Shown here in pieces: positions 53,580 through 62,167 of a stretch of DNA of 64,000 nt. The notes under the pieces were generated by a model, which saw nothing but the letters and a program-made list of their open reading frames with translations, was not told the origin of the DNA and did not search any database. Both the position numbers and the translations under genes were made by a program. The stretch comes from Flavobacterium yafengii (GTDB lineage Bacteria > Bacteroidota > Bacteroidia > Flavobacteriales > Flavobacteriaceae), in contig NZ_JASCRY010000002.1 of the NCBI RefSeq assembly GCF_030010375.1, positions 124,001 through 188,000 of the forward strand. The letters are read 5' to 3'. Positions within the stretch are counted from its first letter, which is position 1, and each line of letters starts with the position of its first letter.

Positions 53580-54641
53580 TTAGCTGAAATTATTCTTTAA
53601 AAACAACACCAATTCAGTATGAAATAATTTGGGCGTAAATTGATTGTAATAACTACTGTTATTTTTTAATTCTTTTCTGGATTTGGCTTTAAACACTTCA
53701 GGTTTGTAATCTTTTAGGTGAATAGCTTTGTTTTTTATACCGTCTTCAAATGTACTCCAGCTTTCTTTTTCAATCCACGGAGAAAAAATAGTAAACGTTG
53801 GTTTGTCGAGTGCTTTGGCCATGTTTATTGCTCCGCCGTCGTTTCCAACAATTGCATCACATTGATTCATAATGGCGATAAACGATCTTAAATCACCACC
53901 TAATAACTCAAAATAAATTTTTTCTTGTGTTGAAGATTTACAAGCCTCAAAAATAGTTTTGGCATCCTTGATTTGCTTTGGAAAATAATTAAACAGAATA
54001 TTTACATCTTTATTTTCGGCAATTGTATCAATAACTTTTGCCATATATTCCAGCGGATATGTTTTGAGTTTTTCACTTCCCAAAAGGCTGATCATTACTG
54101 TTTTTCTATCTTTTTTCAATTGGTGTTTTTCAAAAAGTGCAATGGCTTTTTGATTTTCTTCATCTGTAACAAATAATTTTGGTAACGGATCAATTGGGAT
54201 GGATAGTTCTAAAGGATCTAATAATGACAGTCGTCTTTCGATTGCTAAGCCAAAATTAGTTTTTGGAGCAGCTTGATAAGTGATGTTGTCGGTATATAAA
54301 AATTTTCGTCCTTTCTTCTCGTAAGATATTTTCTTTTTGGCACCACTTAAAAAAACAATGAGCCAGCTTTCCAGTTTGGAATAAGCATCTATGATTATGT
54401 CATATTTAGTAGCTCGTATTTGAAGCGCTAAATTCAAGAATTCTTTTTTGCTTTTGCGGTGTTTTTCCTCAAATAAAATAATGGTATCAATATTAGGATT
54501 GCCTTCTAATACAGGAGTTGTTGATGCATACACCAAATAATCAATTTGAGCTTCAGGATAGGTAGTGCGAAGATTATTGCATAAAATGCTGCTTATCAAA
54601 ACATCACCAATCATTTTTTGTTGTATAACTAGTATTTTCAT
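53580..54641 (-). CDS. Glycosyltransferase family 9 (ADP-heptose:LPS heptosyltransferase-like)
   Basis: A 353-residue GT-B enzyme: MKILVIQQKMIGDVLISSIL and the donor-side CDAIVGNDGGAINMAKALDKPTF motif match family 9 (WaaC/WaaF/WaaQ). It probably adds heptose to the LPS inner core at the cytoplasmic face of the inner membrane. It is first in the minus-strand glycan run, about 12 nt from the dapD terminator. Confidence 0.88.
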   Translation of the reverse strand: MKILVIQQKMIGDVLISSILCNNLRTTYPEAQIDYLVYASTTPVLEGNPNIDTIILFEEKHRKSKKEFLNLALQIRATKYDIIIDAYSKLESWLIVFLSGAKKKISYEKKGRKFLYTDNITYQAAPKTNFGLAIERRLSLLDPLELSIPIDPLPKLFVTDEENQKAIALFEKHQLKKDRKTVMISLLGSEKLKTYPLEYMAKVIDTIAENKDVNILFNYFPKQIKDAKTIFEACKSSTQEKIYFELLGGDLRSFIAIMNQCDAIVGNDGGAINMAKALDKPTFTIFSPWIEKESWSTFEDGIKNKAIHLKDYKPEVFKAKSRKELKNNSSYYNQFTPKLFHTELVLFLKNNFS

Positions 54642-54646
54642 AATAT

Positions 54647-54670
54647 AAAAAACCTCCCGTTTAAGGGAGG
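54647..54670 (-). terminator. Terminator of dapD
   Basis: Stem CCTCCC/GGGAGG (54653-54658 and 54665-54670) with a 6-nt loop, followed on the minus strand by T6 (54647-54652). It lies 32 nt after the dapD stop. Confidence 0.88.
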
Positions 54671-54701
54671 AATATACAATAATTTTTTATTTTAAGAGGT
54701 A

Positions 54702-55517
54702 TTAAACGGCTACGTCATATTCGCGTAAAGCATTGTTCAATGATGTTTTCAAATCAGTTGAAGGTTTGCGTGTTCCAATGATTAATGCACAAGGTACTTG
54801 GAATTCACCTGCAGCGAATTTTTTAGTGTAACTTCCAGGTATTACAACGGAACGAGCAGGAACATAGCCTTTCATTTCAAGTGGAGTTTCACCTGTAACA
54901 TCAATAATTTTTGTAGAGGCAGTCAAGCAAACATTGGCACCAAGAACGGCTTCTTTCCCCACGTGTACACCTTCAACAACAATACAACGAGAACCAATAA
55001 AAGCACCGTCTTCAATGATAACCGGAGCAGCTTGTAAAGGTTCAAGTACACCACCGATACCAACACCACCACTTAAGTGTACGTTTTTACCAATTTGAGC
55101 ACAGCTTCCTACAGTTGCCCATGTGTCTACCATAGTTCCTTCATCAACATAAGCACCAATGTTTACATAACTTGGCATCAAAATAACACCACTAGAAATA
55201 TAAGCACCGTAACGCGCTACAGCATTAGGAACTACACGAATTCCTTTTTCGGCATAGCCTCTTTTTAGCAACATTTTGTCATGGTATTCGAAAATTCCAG
55301 ATTCTAAAGTTTCCATTTTTTGAATAGGGAAATACATCACAACCGCTTTCTTTACCCATTCGTTTACCTGCCATCCTTCACCAACCGGTTCAGCAACACG
55401 TAATTTTCCAGTGTCTAATAATTCAATAACTTCTCTGATAGCATCAGTTGTTGTCGTTTCTTGCAACAAGGCACGGTTTTCCCAAGCTTGTTCTATAATT
55501 GTTTGTAATGGATTCAT
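54702..55517 (-). CDS. dapD: 2,3,4,5-Tetrahydropyridine-2,6-dicarboxylate N-succinyltransferase
   Basis: A 271-residue enzyme of lysine/meso-diaminopimelate synthesis; it succinylates tetrahydrodipicolinate. Start at ATG 55517 (MNPLQTIIEQAWEN); a longer frame to 55562 begins at a non-ATG codon outside the promoter. The N-terminal helical domain is followed by left-handed beta-helix hexapeptides (GVILMPSYVNIGAYVDEGTM, IGSRCIVVEGVHVG). A good promoter stands upstream (55535-55562) and a terminator downstream. Confidence 0.95.
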   Translation of the reverse strand: MNPLQTIIEQAWENRALLQETTTTDAIREVIELLDTGKLRVAEPVGEGWQVNEWVKKAVVMYFPIQKMETLESGIFEYHDKMLLKRGYAEKGIRVVPNAVARYGAYISSGVILMPSYVNIGAYVDEGTMVDTWATVGSCAQIGKNVHLSGGVGIGGVLEPLQAAPVIIEDGAFIGSRCIVVEGVHVGKEAVLGANVCLTASTKIIDVTGETPLEMKGYVPARSVVIPGSYTKKFAAGEFQVPCALIIGTRKPSTDLKTSLNNALREYDVAV

Positions 55518-55534
55518 TTTAGTTAGATTTTTGA

Positions 55535-55562
55535 CAAAGATATGTTTTTTAACTAAAATCAA
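55535..55562 (-). promoter_or_regulatory. Promoter of dapD
   Basis: TATCTTTG (55535-55542) with a TTG at 55560-55562, spacing 17 nt. It is one of the best TTG-N17..20-TAnnTTTG promoters in the window and lies 17 nt before the ATG. Confidence 0.75.
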
Positions 55563-55630
55563 AAATGCAAATTGATTTGAAAAATGTTACAGATTTAACT
55601 TATAGGATATTTAATGTTTTTCAAATGTTG

Positions 55631-55638
55631 TAAATTTG
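55631..55638 (+). promoter_or_regulatory. -7 promoter box of the methyltransferase gene
   Basis: TAAATTTG fits TAnnTTTG, 25 nt before the ATG at 55664. A TTG at the -33 distance is not evident. Confidence 0.6.
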
Positions 55639-55663
55639 AGGAATAAATGAAAATCATTCAAAC

Positions 55664-56398
55664 ATGAAAGATAATTTCTCCAAACTAGCTGCTGAGTATT
55701 CTAAATTTCGACCACAATATCCAGATGCAATGATTGATTATTTGGTTTCATTTGTCAACAACAAAGGAGTTGCGCTAGATATTGCTACCGGAAATGGACA
55801 AGTCGCACAAAAACTTTCGAGTTTTTTTGAAACGGTTTATGGAATTGATATTAGCCAGAACCAACTTAACAATGCGATTCCAACGGAAAATATAATTTAT
55901 AAAGTAGCCGCTGCAGAAAATACCTTTTTCAAAAATCAGGAGTTTGATTTAATCACAGTTGCCCAAGCAGTTCATTGGTTTGATTTTGATTTGTTTTACA
56001 AAGAAATTTACAGAATCTTAAAACCAGATGGAATCTTTGCCATTATGGGGTATGGTTTGTTTTCTACCAATGAAGATTCAGATAAAATAGTAACAGATTT
56101 TTATCAAAATATAGTAGGTCCATATTGGGATGCCGAGCGAAAATACTTGGATGAAAATTACAAAACAATACCATTTCCATTTAATGAAATTGTTACGGAA
56201 ACTTTCGAAAATAAGCTAACATGGACTTTTGAGGAACTCATCGGGTATTTGGAAACATGGTCAGCGACGCAACATTATATTTCGAAAAACAATAAAAACC
56301 CAATAGATTTGATTTACGATAATTTGAAAACTTCTTGGCAAAAAAGCGATAAGAAAGTGACTTTTCCGTTGTTGCTAAGAATTGGAAAATTAAAATAG
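55664..56398 (+). CDS. Class I SAM-dependent methyltransferase
   Basis: A 244-residue methyltransferase: FSKLAAEYSKFRPQYPDAM at the start, SAM-site motif LDIATGNGQVAQKL (about 39-52), VYGIDISQNQL, the acidic loop DLITVAQAVHWFDFD and FYKEIYRILKPDG. This is the UbiE/YcgJ/TMT1A-like group; the acceptor is unknown. It ends 23 nt before ruvX, but ruvX has its own -7 box. Confidence 0.88.
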   Translation: MKDNFSKLAAEYSKFRPQYPDAMIDYLVSFVNNKGVALDIATGNGQVAQKLSSFFETVYGIDISQNQLNNAIPTENIIYKVAAAENTFFKNQEFDLITVAQAVHWFDFDLFYKEIYRILKPDGIFAIMGYGLFSTNEDSDKIVTDFYQNIVGPYWDAERKYLDENYKTIPFPFNEIVTETFENKLTWTFEELIGYLETWSATQHYISKNNKNPIDLIYDNLKTSWQKSDKKVTFPLLLRIGKLK

Positions 56399-56399
56399 T

Positions 56400-56407
56400 T
56401 ACCTTTG
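56400..56407 (+). promoter_or_regulatory. -7 promoter box of ruvX
   Basis: TACCTTTG begins immediately after the methyltransferase stop and ends 14 nt before the ruvX ATG. A TTG at 56382-56384 is 15 nt upstream, rather short. Confidence 0.6.
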
Positions 56408-56421
56408 AAAAAAATATACAA

Positions 56422-56838
56422 ATGCCAAGAATTCTCGCCATAGATTACGGACAAAAACGTACCGGAATAGCCGTTACCGATGAGATGCAAATCATAGCTT
56501 CAGGTTTAACTACCATTCCATCCCCAACTGCAATTGCTTTTTTGAAGGATTATTTTTCCAAAGAGAAAGTTGAGGCTGTTCTTATTGGTGAGCCTAAGCA
56601 AATGAATGGAGAACCTTCAGAAAGTGCTTCCATTATAAAAGGTTTCGTAACGCATTTTACCAATCATTTTCCGGATATGAAAGTAATTCGGGTTGATGAG
56701 CGCTTTACTTCAAAAATGGCTTTTCAAACCATGATTGACAGCGGTCTTAGCAAGAAACAGCGTCAAAATAAAGCACTTATCGATGAGATTTCGGCAACGA
56801 TTATGCTTCAGGATTATTTGACTCGGAAGATGTTTTAA
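56422..56838 (+). CDS. ruvX: Putative Holliday junction resolvase / pre-16S rRNA nuclease, YqgF/RuvX family
   Basis: A 138-residue RNase H-fold protein: RILAIDYGQKRTGIAVTD with catalytic D8, VLIGEPKQMNGEPS, VRVDERFTS with its Glu, and DEISATIMLQDYL with the last acidic residue. Described as a resolvase and, in E. coli YqgF, as a nuclease maturing the 16S 5' end. In many Flavobacteria it precedes def; here mqo and a FUSC gene lie between. Confidence 0.93.
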   Translation: MPRILAIDYGQKRTGIAVTDEMQIIASGLTTIPSPTAIAFLKDYFSKEKVEAVLIGEPKQMNGEPSESASIIKGFVTHFTNHFPDMKVIRVDERFTSKMAFQTMIDSGLSKKQRQNKALIDEISATIMLQDYLTRKMF

Positions 56839-56933
56839 AAACCCAACTGCAAAGCCGGTTAATCGACTAAAATAGATTTGTAATTCCTTACTTTTTAACA
56901 ATAATTTGTTACATTTTTTTTGCATATATAAAG

Positions 56934-56941
56934 TATCTTTG
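56934..56941 (+). promoter_or_regulatory. -7 promoter box of mqo
   Basis: TATCTTTG fits TAnnTTTG and ends 17 nt before the mqo ATG. TTG at 56906-56908 lies 25 nt upstream, a little far. Confidence 0.65.
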
Positions 56942-56958
56942 CACTTTAAAATTTTGTT

Positions 56959-58455
56959 ATGCCCGATACAACCATTCGTTCGCAAAGTGATGTAGTTCTT
57001 ATAGGAGCTGGAATAATGAGCGCCACTCTTGGCTTAATCCTAAAAGAGTTACAACCAGATATAAAGATTGAAATTTACGAAAGATTAGATATGGCTGCTG
57101 CCGAAAGTTCTGATGCATGGAATAATGCGGGAACTGGACATTCTGCTTTTTGTGAGCTTAATTATACTCCAGAAAGTGAAGATGGAAGCATCAATCCAAA
57201 AAAAGCAATCAGTATTGCGGAATCTTTCGAGGTTTCCAGACAATTTTGGGCCTATTTAGTGCAACAAAATAAAGTTTCATCACCTGAAAATTTCATTAAA
57301 AGTATTCCTCACATGAGTTTTGTTTGGGGAGAAAAAAATGTAGAATACCTTAAAACAAGATTTGAGGCTTTACACGCGAATCCTCTTTTTAAGCAAATGG
57401 TTTTCAGTACTAATTTTGCCCAATTAAAAGAATGGATGCCTTTGGTTATGGAAGGTAGAAATGAATCTGAGAAAGTTGCGGCAACGTCAATGGCTATTGG
57501 TACCGATGTGAATTTTGGAGAATTAACCCGAAATATTTTCAGTTATTTGGCTAAATTGGATGGAGTTACGATGTATTTTAATCATGAAGTTCAAAAATTG
57601 AGACAACGTGAGGATAAATCGTGGAGAATAAAAATTACTGATTTGGCTACAGGCAAAAAAAGAAAAGCATACACTAAATTTGTTTTTATTGGTGCTGGTG
57701 GCGGTTCATTGCCGTTATTAGAAAAAGCAAACGTTCCAGAAGGAAAAGGTTATGGCGGTTTCCCTGTGAGCGGACAGTGGTTAAAATGTACCAATCCTGA
57801 GGTGATTGCTAAACATCAGGCAAAAGTATATGGAAAAGCAAGTGTGGGTGCGCCCCCAATGTCAGTTCCACATATTGATTCCCGAATGATAAATGGAGAA
57901 AGACAACTGCTTTTTGGACCTTTTGCAGGTTTTTCTACTCGATTTTTAAAAAATGGTTCTTATTCAGATTTGCCTTTATCCATAAAACCAGATAATATCA
58001 TTCCTATGATTGCTGCTGGTATCAAAAATATACCACTTACAAAATATTTGATTGAGCAAGTACGTCAGTCTCCTAAAGACAGGATTAATGCGTTGAGAGA
58101 ATATGTTCCTGGTGCAAGATCTAAAGATTGGAAATTAGAACGTGCAGGACAACGTGTGCAAGTGATAAAAAAAGATGAAAAAGAAGGTGGAATACTAGAG
58201 TTTGGTACTGAAGTCATCACAACTGCTGATGGAACTTTAGCTGTTTTACTTGGTGCTTCTCCTGGCGCTTCAACCGCAGTTTCTATTATGGTAGATTTGA
58301 TAGGAAGATGTTTTAAAGATGAAATTGAAACTCCGGAGTGGCAGGAAAAATTAAAAGTGATGATTCCTTCTTATGGTCAGACTTTGAATGATAATCCGGC
58401 TTTATTGGATCAAATCAGGAAAGATACTGCCTCTGTTTTAAAACTGAATAATTAG
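56959..58455 (+). CDS. mqo: Malate:quinone oxidoreductase
   Basis: A 498-residue FAD enzyme of normal length. It has the dinucleotide fold VLIGAGIMSATLG (13-25), the AAESSDAWNNAGTGHSAFCE segment typical of Mqo, GAGGGSLPLLEKANVPEG, and the C-terminal GASPGASTAV. It oxidises malate to oxaloacetate at the inner face of the membrane and passes electrons to menaquinone, serving the citric-acid cycle and respiration. Own promoter and shared terminator at 58475-58515. Confidence 0.95.
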   Translation: MPDTTIRSQSDVVLIGAGIMSATLGLILKELQPDIKIEIYERLDMAAAESSDAWNNAGTGHSAFCELNYTPESEDGSINPKKAISIAESFEVSRQFWAYLVQQNKVSSPENFIKSIPHMSFVWGEKNVEYLKTRFEALHANPLFKQMVFSTNFAQLKEWMPLVMEGRNESEKVAATSMAIGTDVNFGELTRNIFSYLAKLDGVTMYFNHEVQKLRQREDKSWRIKITDLATGKKRKAYTKFVFIGAGGGSLPLLEKANVPEGKGYGGFPVSGQWLKCTNPEVIAKHQAKVYGKASVGAPPMSVPHIDSRMINGERQLLFGPFAGFSTRFLKNGSYSDLPLSIKPDNIIPMIAAGIKNIPLTKYLIEQVRQSPKDRINALREYVPGARSKDWKLERAGQRVQVIKKDEKEGGILEFGTEVITTADGTLAVLLGASPGASTAVSIMVDLIGRCFKDEIETPEWQEKLKVMIPSYGQTLNDNPALLDQIRKDTASVLKLNN

Positions 58456-58474
58456 AAAAGTTAGCAATAAAATA

Positions 58475-58515
58475 AAAAGCGCTGGATTTAGATATTTTCT
58501 AATTCCAGCGCTTTT
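58475..58515. terminator. Bidirectional terminator between mqo and the FUSC gene
   Basis: AAAAAGCGCTGGA pairs perfectly with TCCAGCGCTTTTT around a loop of about 16 nt, with A-run and T-run on the outer sides. It serves mqo (plus) and the FUSC gene (minus, stop 58520). Confidence 0.92.
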
Positions 58516-58519
58516 TTCT

Positions 58520-60733
58520 TTAAGACTCCATTAATTCTTTTGTAGTTTTTAAAATATTTTCAGAGAGATTAGTCAGCCAGATTAATTGCTCTATAACCAA
58601 TTGCGCTTCTTGCATTTTCAATTGAAAGGCCTCTTCATCAATAGGAATTCCTTCTTTTAATTCTTTGGCTCTAATGTTTTTTAATTCCGTAAATCGCATG
58701 GCTAAATCTTCTTTTGGGAGATTTTCTTTTAGATATAAATCATTTTCTTTCAAAAGTGCAATCGCATTATCCAGGTTTCTAATCACAGTATCAACTACAA
58801 CATTAAACGCTTCAGAAGCAGACGTAGTTTTGTGCGATTGGATGTACGTTCCCAACGAAGCTGATGACGATAGCAACGAATGATTAAGTACCGCTAATTT
58901 ATATACTTGTGGTAATTGCTTTTGTTTTGACTTTGGTTCTTGAACCATCCTTTGGAAAGAAGCCATCAAATTGCCTATTTCGATAAAAGCATTTTTTCGA
59001 GCTAAACGATACGAAGTAGAAATAGTCCCTTTTTTATTATAAAAAACGGAAATTTCTTTTAAGTAATTTTGATTTGCAACAATTGATTTTTCTATGTGTG
59101 ACGGAATATTTAAAAACTCCCATGAAGGCCATAAAAAATGATTGGCAAGGAAAGCCAAAGTGCAACCTACAATGGTGTCAAGTATTCTATATTGAACTAC
59201 ATCGCCAATATTAGGAGTTAATATCCCGTAAATAAAAACAACATACATAGTTACGAATGTGGCGCTGACTTTATAATTTATTTGGGTAAATGAAAATCCT
59301 AAAAGCATGCTTAAAATAGAAAGTATACTGATTGTAATGTTGTCGTGTACTAATGAAAGAATCCCAAAAGCGATTAACCCTCCTATAATAGTACCAAAAA
59401 TTCGATGAAAAGAACGCTGTTTCGTCAAACCATATCCAGGTCGCATAATAACTATAATAGTCAACAAAATCCAATAGACGTTGTGAAAAGGCAGTATGTT
59501 TCCGATGATAAAACCAATCAACAATGTTATGGTTAATCGTAGCGAATGTCTGAAAATAGTGGAAGAGAAACTGAGATTTTCAATCAAAGTGCTCAAAGGA
59601 TAATATTGAGGCGTCAGGAATTTTTCTAAGTCTTTGTCCTTTTCTTTAAAATCCTGTGAATTGAAGGCTAGAGTAAAAGCACGCTCTACAATTTTTATTT
59701 TTTCCACTTGTTTTTCAGCATACTGTAGCATGGTGGTTAGCATAAAAACACCTTCGGAAGCGGGAATTTTTCCTAAATCATTTTCATAATCGGTAATGGC
59801 AAGTTGTAAAGCATTTAAATCACCTCGTAGAGTATGTTTAGAAATATATTTAGTACGGTTTTGTACGCTTTTGGACAATTTTTTTAAACTTGTAGCAAGA
59901 TTGTAGGCTAATTTTTGATACGTCAACAAAACCTTTGGATGGTCGTCAAATTTTTGATGTAATTTATCATGGTCGAATGAAGTAGCTAATGCAAGCTCCA
60001 GAATTTCCATCAATGAAATAAAAACGATTAACATTTTTCGGTTTTGATTGGAAGATCCAGAAGTTGTATGACTGCTAATCAATACTTCTCTTATGTTTTG
60101 TCGAATGGTATTCAGTTCTACCTGCAGGTGTAGTTGTTTTTCAATAATTGCTTTTCTATCAGCATCAATCGTCCATAAATCGCCTCTTAATTTTAAATAT
60201 TTAGCAGTAAGTTTAATGCATTCTGCAATTTGTAATTCGACATAGCGATGAGGTCTTATATAGTGAAAAACAAGGGAAATCATTAGGTAAAATAATCCTC
60301 CGGATAATATTAAAAGAGAATGTTGAACCATCGACCAACCGGTATTGATACTTGCAAATGCTAATGAAATAGAAATCAGCGCAGAGAAAGAGACCATTGT
60401 TGCCCGTTGTCCATAGACGGAAATCATCGAAATAAGAAAAATTAATACAGCCAAAAAAGGATAGAAAATAATAGAATAAGGATAGACAATATTCACTAAC
60501 AAATTGACACCTGCGACAAGTAAAGCGGTAACCAGAATACCGTTTATTTTATGTTTTAGATTACTTGGAATATCGCTTGGATAGGTAAAAAAAGCACCTA
60601 AAGCGATGGTAAAACCTATTTCGAATTTGCCTAAAAAAGAAAGCACTACAACTGGAATAACTGCTGCTATAGTTACTTTTAGAGCATTAGTAAAATAAGT
60701 ACTGTCGGTAAATTTTCGGATTTTGTAAATCAT
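58520..60733 (-). CDS. FUSC-family (YccS/YhfK-like) inner-membrane transporter
   Basis: About 737 residues from ATG 60733. The frame stays open to a GTG at 60820, but a strong promoter (60750-60778) lies there, deciding for 60733. Two hydrophobic blocks of about six helices each (about 10-155 and 385-500 in this numbering) alternate with cytoplasmic helical domains, the YccS/AaeB/FUSC layout. SFTQINYKVSATFVTMYVVFIYGI and NHFLWPSWEF mark the second membrane block. A role in efflux of aromatic acids or lipid transport is known for relatives, unproved here. Confidence 0.88.
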   Translation of the reverse strand: MIYKIRKFTDSTYFTNALKVTIAAVIPVVVLSFLGKFEIGFTIALGAFFTYPSDIPSNLKHKINGILVTALLVAGVNLLVNIVYPYSIIFYPFLAVLIFLISMISVYGQRATMVSFSALISISLAFASINTGWSMVQHSLLILSGGLFYLMISLVFHYIRPHRYVELQIAECIKLTAKYLKLRGDLWTIDADRKAIIEKQLHLQVELNTIRQNIREVLISSHTTSGSSNQNRKMLIVFISLMEILELALATSFDHDKLHQKFDDHPKVLLTYQKLAYNLATSLKKLSKSVQNRTKYISKHTLRGDLNALQLAITDYENDLGKIPASEGVFMLTTMLQYAEKQVEKIKIVERAFTLAFNSQDFKEKDKDLEKFLTPQYYPLSTLIENLSFSSTIFRHSLRLTITLLIGFIIGNILPFHNVYWILLTIIVIMRPGYGLTKQRSFHRIFGTIIGGLIAFGILSLVHDNITISILSILSMLLGFSFTQINYKVSATFVTMYVVFIYGILTPNIGDVVQYRILDTIVGCTLAFLANHFLWPSWEFLNIPSHIEKSIVANQNYLKEISVFYNKKGTISTSYRLARKNAFIEIGNLMASFQRMVQEPKSKQKQLPQVYKLAVLNHSLLSSSASLGTYIQSHKTTSASEAFNVVVDTVIRNLDNAIALLKENDLYLKENLPKEDLAMRFTELKNIRAKELKEGIPIDEEAFQLKMQEAQLVIEQLIWLTNLSENILKTTKELMES

Positions 60734-60749
60734 ACAATTGGATTGCAAA

Positions 60750-60778
60750 CAAAGGTAAGAATTGAGTGACTCATTCAA
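60750..60778 (-). promoter_or_regulatory. Promoter of the FUSC gene
   Basis: TACCTTTG (60750-60757) with a TTG at 60776-60778, spacing 18 nt: an excellent fit to the Bacteroidetes promoter. The box ends 16 nt before the ATG at 60733. Confidence 0.8.
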
Positions 60779-60860
60779 AGCATAATTTGCCCTGTTTTTG
60801 CCTAAATGGTAAAAAAACACTAATTATCGATACAAGATTATTCATTGTCTATTTTTTTAC

Positions 60861-60868
60861 TATTTTTG
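60861..60868 (+). promoter_or_regulatory. -7 promoter box of def
   Basis: TATTTTTG fits TAnnTTTG, with a 61-nt leader to the def ATG. A TTG at 60845-60847 is 13 nt upstream, shorter than usual. Confidence 0.55.
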
Positions 60869-60929
60869 CAGACTGAATTAAAGCGAAACTTATTCTCATT
60901 TTTAGCATACAATACTTAATACAAAAACA

Positions 60930-61517
60930 ATGATTTTACCAATTATAGGATACGGTGATCCAGTTTTAAGAAAAGTAGGAGAAGTTCTTTCACTAGAGCA
61001 TCCTAATTTGAAAGAAACGATTGCTAACATGTACGAAACGATGTATAATGCCTATGGTGTTGGACTTGCCGCACCTCAAGTAGGATTGGCACTTCGTTTA
61101 TTTGTAATCGATACGACTCCTTTTAGCGACGATGAAGAATTAGAAGATACAGAACAAAAAGAATTGAAAGGATTCAAAAGAACTTTTATCAATGCAAAAA
61201 TGATAAAAGAAGAAGGTGAAGAATGGAGTTTTAATGAAGGTTGCTTGAGCATTCCTGATGTTAGAGAGGATGTGTACAGAAATCCAACCATAACAATTGA
61301 ATATTGTGAAGAGGATTTTGTGATGAAAACCGAAGTTTTTGAAGGATTGATTGCCAGAGTAATCCAACATGAATACGATCATATTGAAGGAATTTTATTC
61401 ACAGATAAAATTTCGTCATTAAAAAAACGATTGATTCAAAAGAAACTGAAAAACATTTTGGAAGGAAAAACATTCCAAGACTACCGAATGAAATTTTTTG
61501 CTAAAAAAGGAAGATAA
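60930..61517 (+). CDS. def: Peptide deformylase
   Basis: A 195-residue metalloenzyme that removes the formyl group from new proteins. All three motifs are present: GVGLAAPQ (43-50), EGCLSIP (103-109, metal ligand C105) and QHEYDH (146-151, H147, E148, H151). An acidic insertion of about 15 residues (DDEELEDTEQKELKG, 67-81), usual in Bacteroidetes, lies between motifs I and II. Confidence 0.96.
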   Translation: MILPIIGYGDPVLRKVGEVLSLEHPNLKETIANMYETMYNAYGVGLAAPQVGLALRLFVIDTTPFSDDEELEDTEQKELKGFKRTFINAKMIKEEGEEWSFNEGCLSIPDVREDVYRNPTITIEYCEEDFVMKTEVFEGLIARVIQHEYDHIEGILFTDKISSLKKRLIQKKLKNILEGKTFQDYRMKFFAKKGR

Positions 61518-61606
61518 AACAGTTTTTATAACTTTATCTTGGTATGATTTTTGGTTTTAAATGAAAAAATAAATAAGTCAAATTCTTAATAATAATTACA
61601 CAAAAC

Positions 61607-62086
61607 ATGAATTTAGAAAAAATATTAGCCATTTCTGGGAAACCGGGTTTATATGTATTAAGAGTACAAACACGTACTGGGTTTGTTGCTGAATCATTAT
61701 TAGATGGAAAAAAAATCACAGTAAACTTGAAAAGCAATGTGAGTTTATTGTCGGAAATTTCAATTTATACGTATGAAGGCGAAAAACCATTAGCTGAAAT
61801 CATGCAAAAAATTGCTGATAAAGAAAATAAAGGTCAAGCAATTTCACATAAAGAAGATAATGCTATATTGATGGCTTATTTCAAAGAAATTTTGCCGGAC
61901 TATGATGAAGAAAGAGTGTATCCTTCTGATATCAAAAAAGTTTTAAACTGGTATAATATGCTTCAAGCAAAAGGATTAGTTGTAGATAAAGTGCCAGTAG
62001 CTGAGGAAGTTGCTGCTATTGTTGAAGAAACTCCTGCAGTCGAAGTGAAAGCTCCTGCAAAAAAATTAAAAGCTAAAAAAGAGTAA
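61607..62086 (+). CDS. DUF5606 domain protein
   Basis: A 159-residue soluble protein: MNLEKILAISGKPGLYVL and the LPDYDEERVYPSDIKKVLNW motif match DUF5606, a Bacteroidetes family of unknown function that regularly follows def. The last ~30 residues (VEEVAAIVEETPAVEVK then an Ala/Lys tail) are low-complexity and probably disordered. A strong terminator follows at 62108-62150. Confidence 0.88.
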   Translation: MNLEKILAISGKPGLYVLRVQTRTGFVAESLLDGKKITVNLKSNVSLLSEISIYTYEGEKPLAEIMQKIADKENKGQAISHKEDNAILMAYFKEILPDYDEERVYPSDIKKVLNWYNMLQAKGLVVDKVPVAEEVAAIVEETPAVEVKAPAKKLKAKKE

Positions 62087-62107
62087 TTCTACTTTAAAAT
62101 AATATTT

Positions 62108-62150
62108 AATCCTGTTCAGTTATTTTTCTGGACAGGATTTTTTTATTTTT
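62108..62150 (+). terminator. Terminator after the DUF5606 gene
   Basis: A 12-bp stem AATCCTGTTCAG/CTGGACAGGATT with one G-U pair, 8-nt loop and a T-rich tail. It lies between the DUF5606 gene and mazG (ATG at 62168), so part of the mazG transcription must start after or read through it. Confidence 0.85.
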
Positions 62151-62167
62151 ACCAAAAACCATTTCTG

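Noticed and set aside
60734..60820. N-terminal extension of the FUSC protein from GTG 60820
   Set aside because: The extension overlaps the best promoter in the window and has no membrane or family features.
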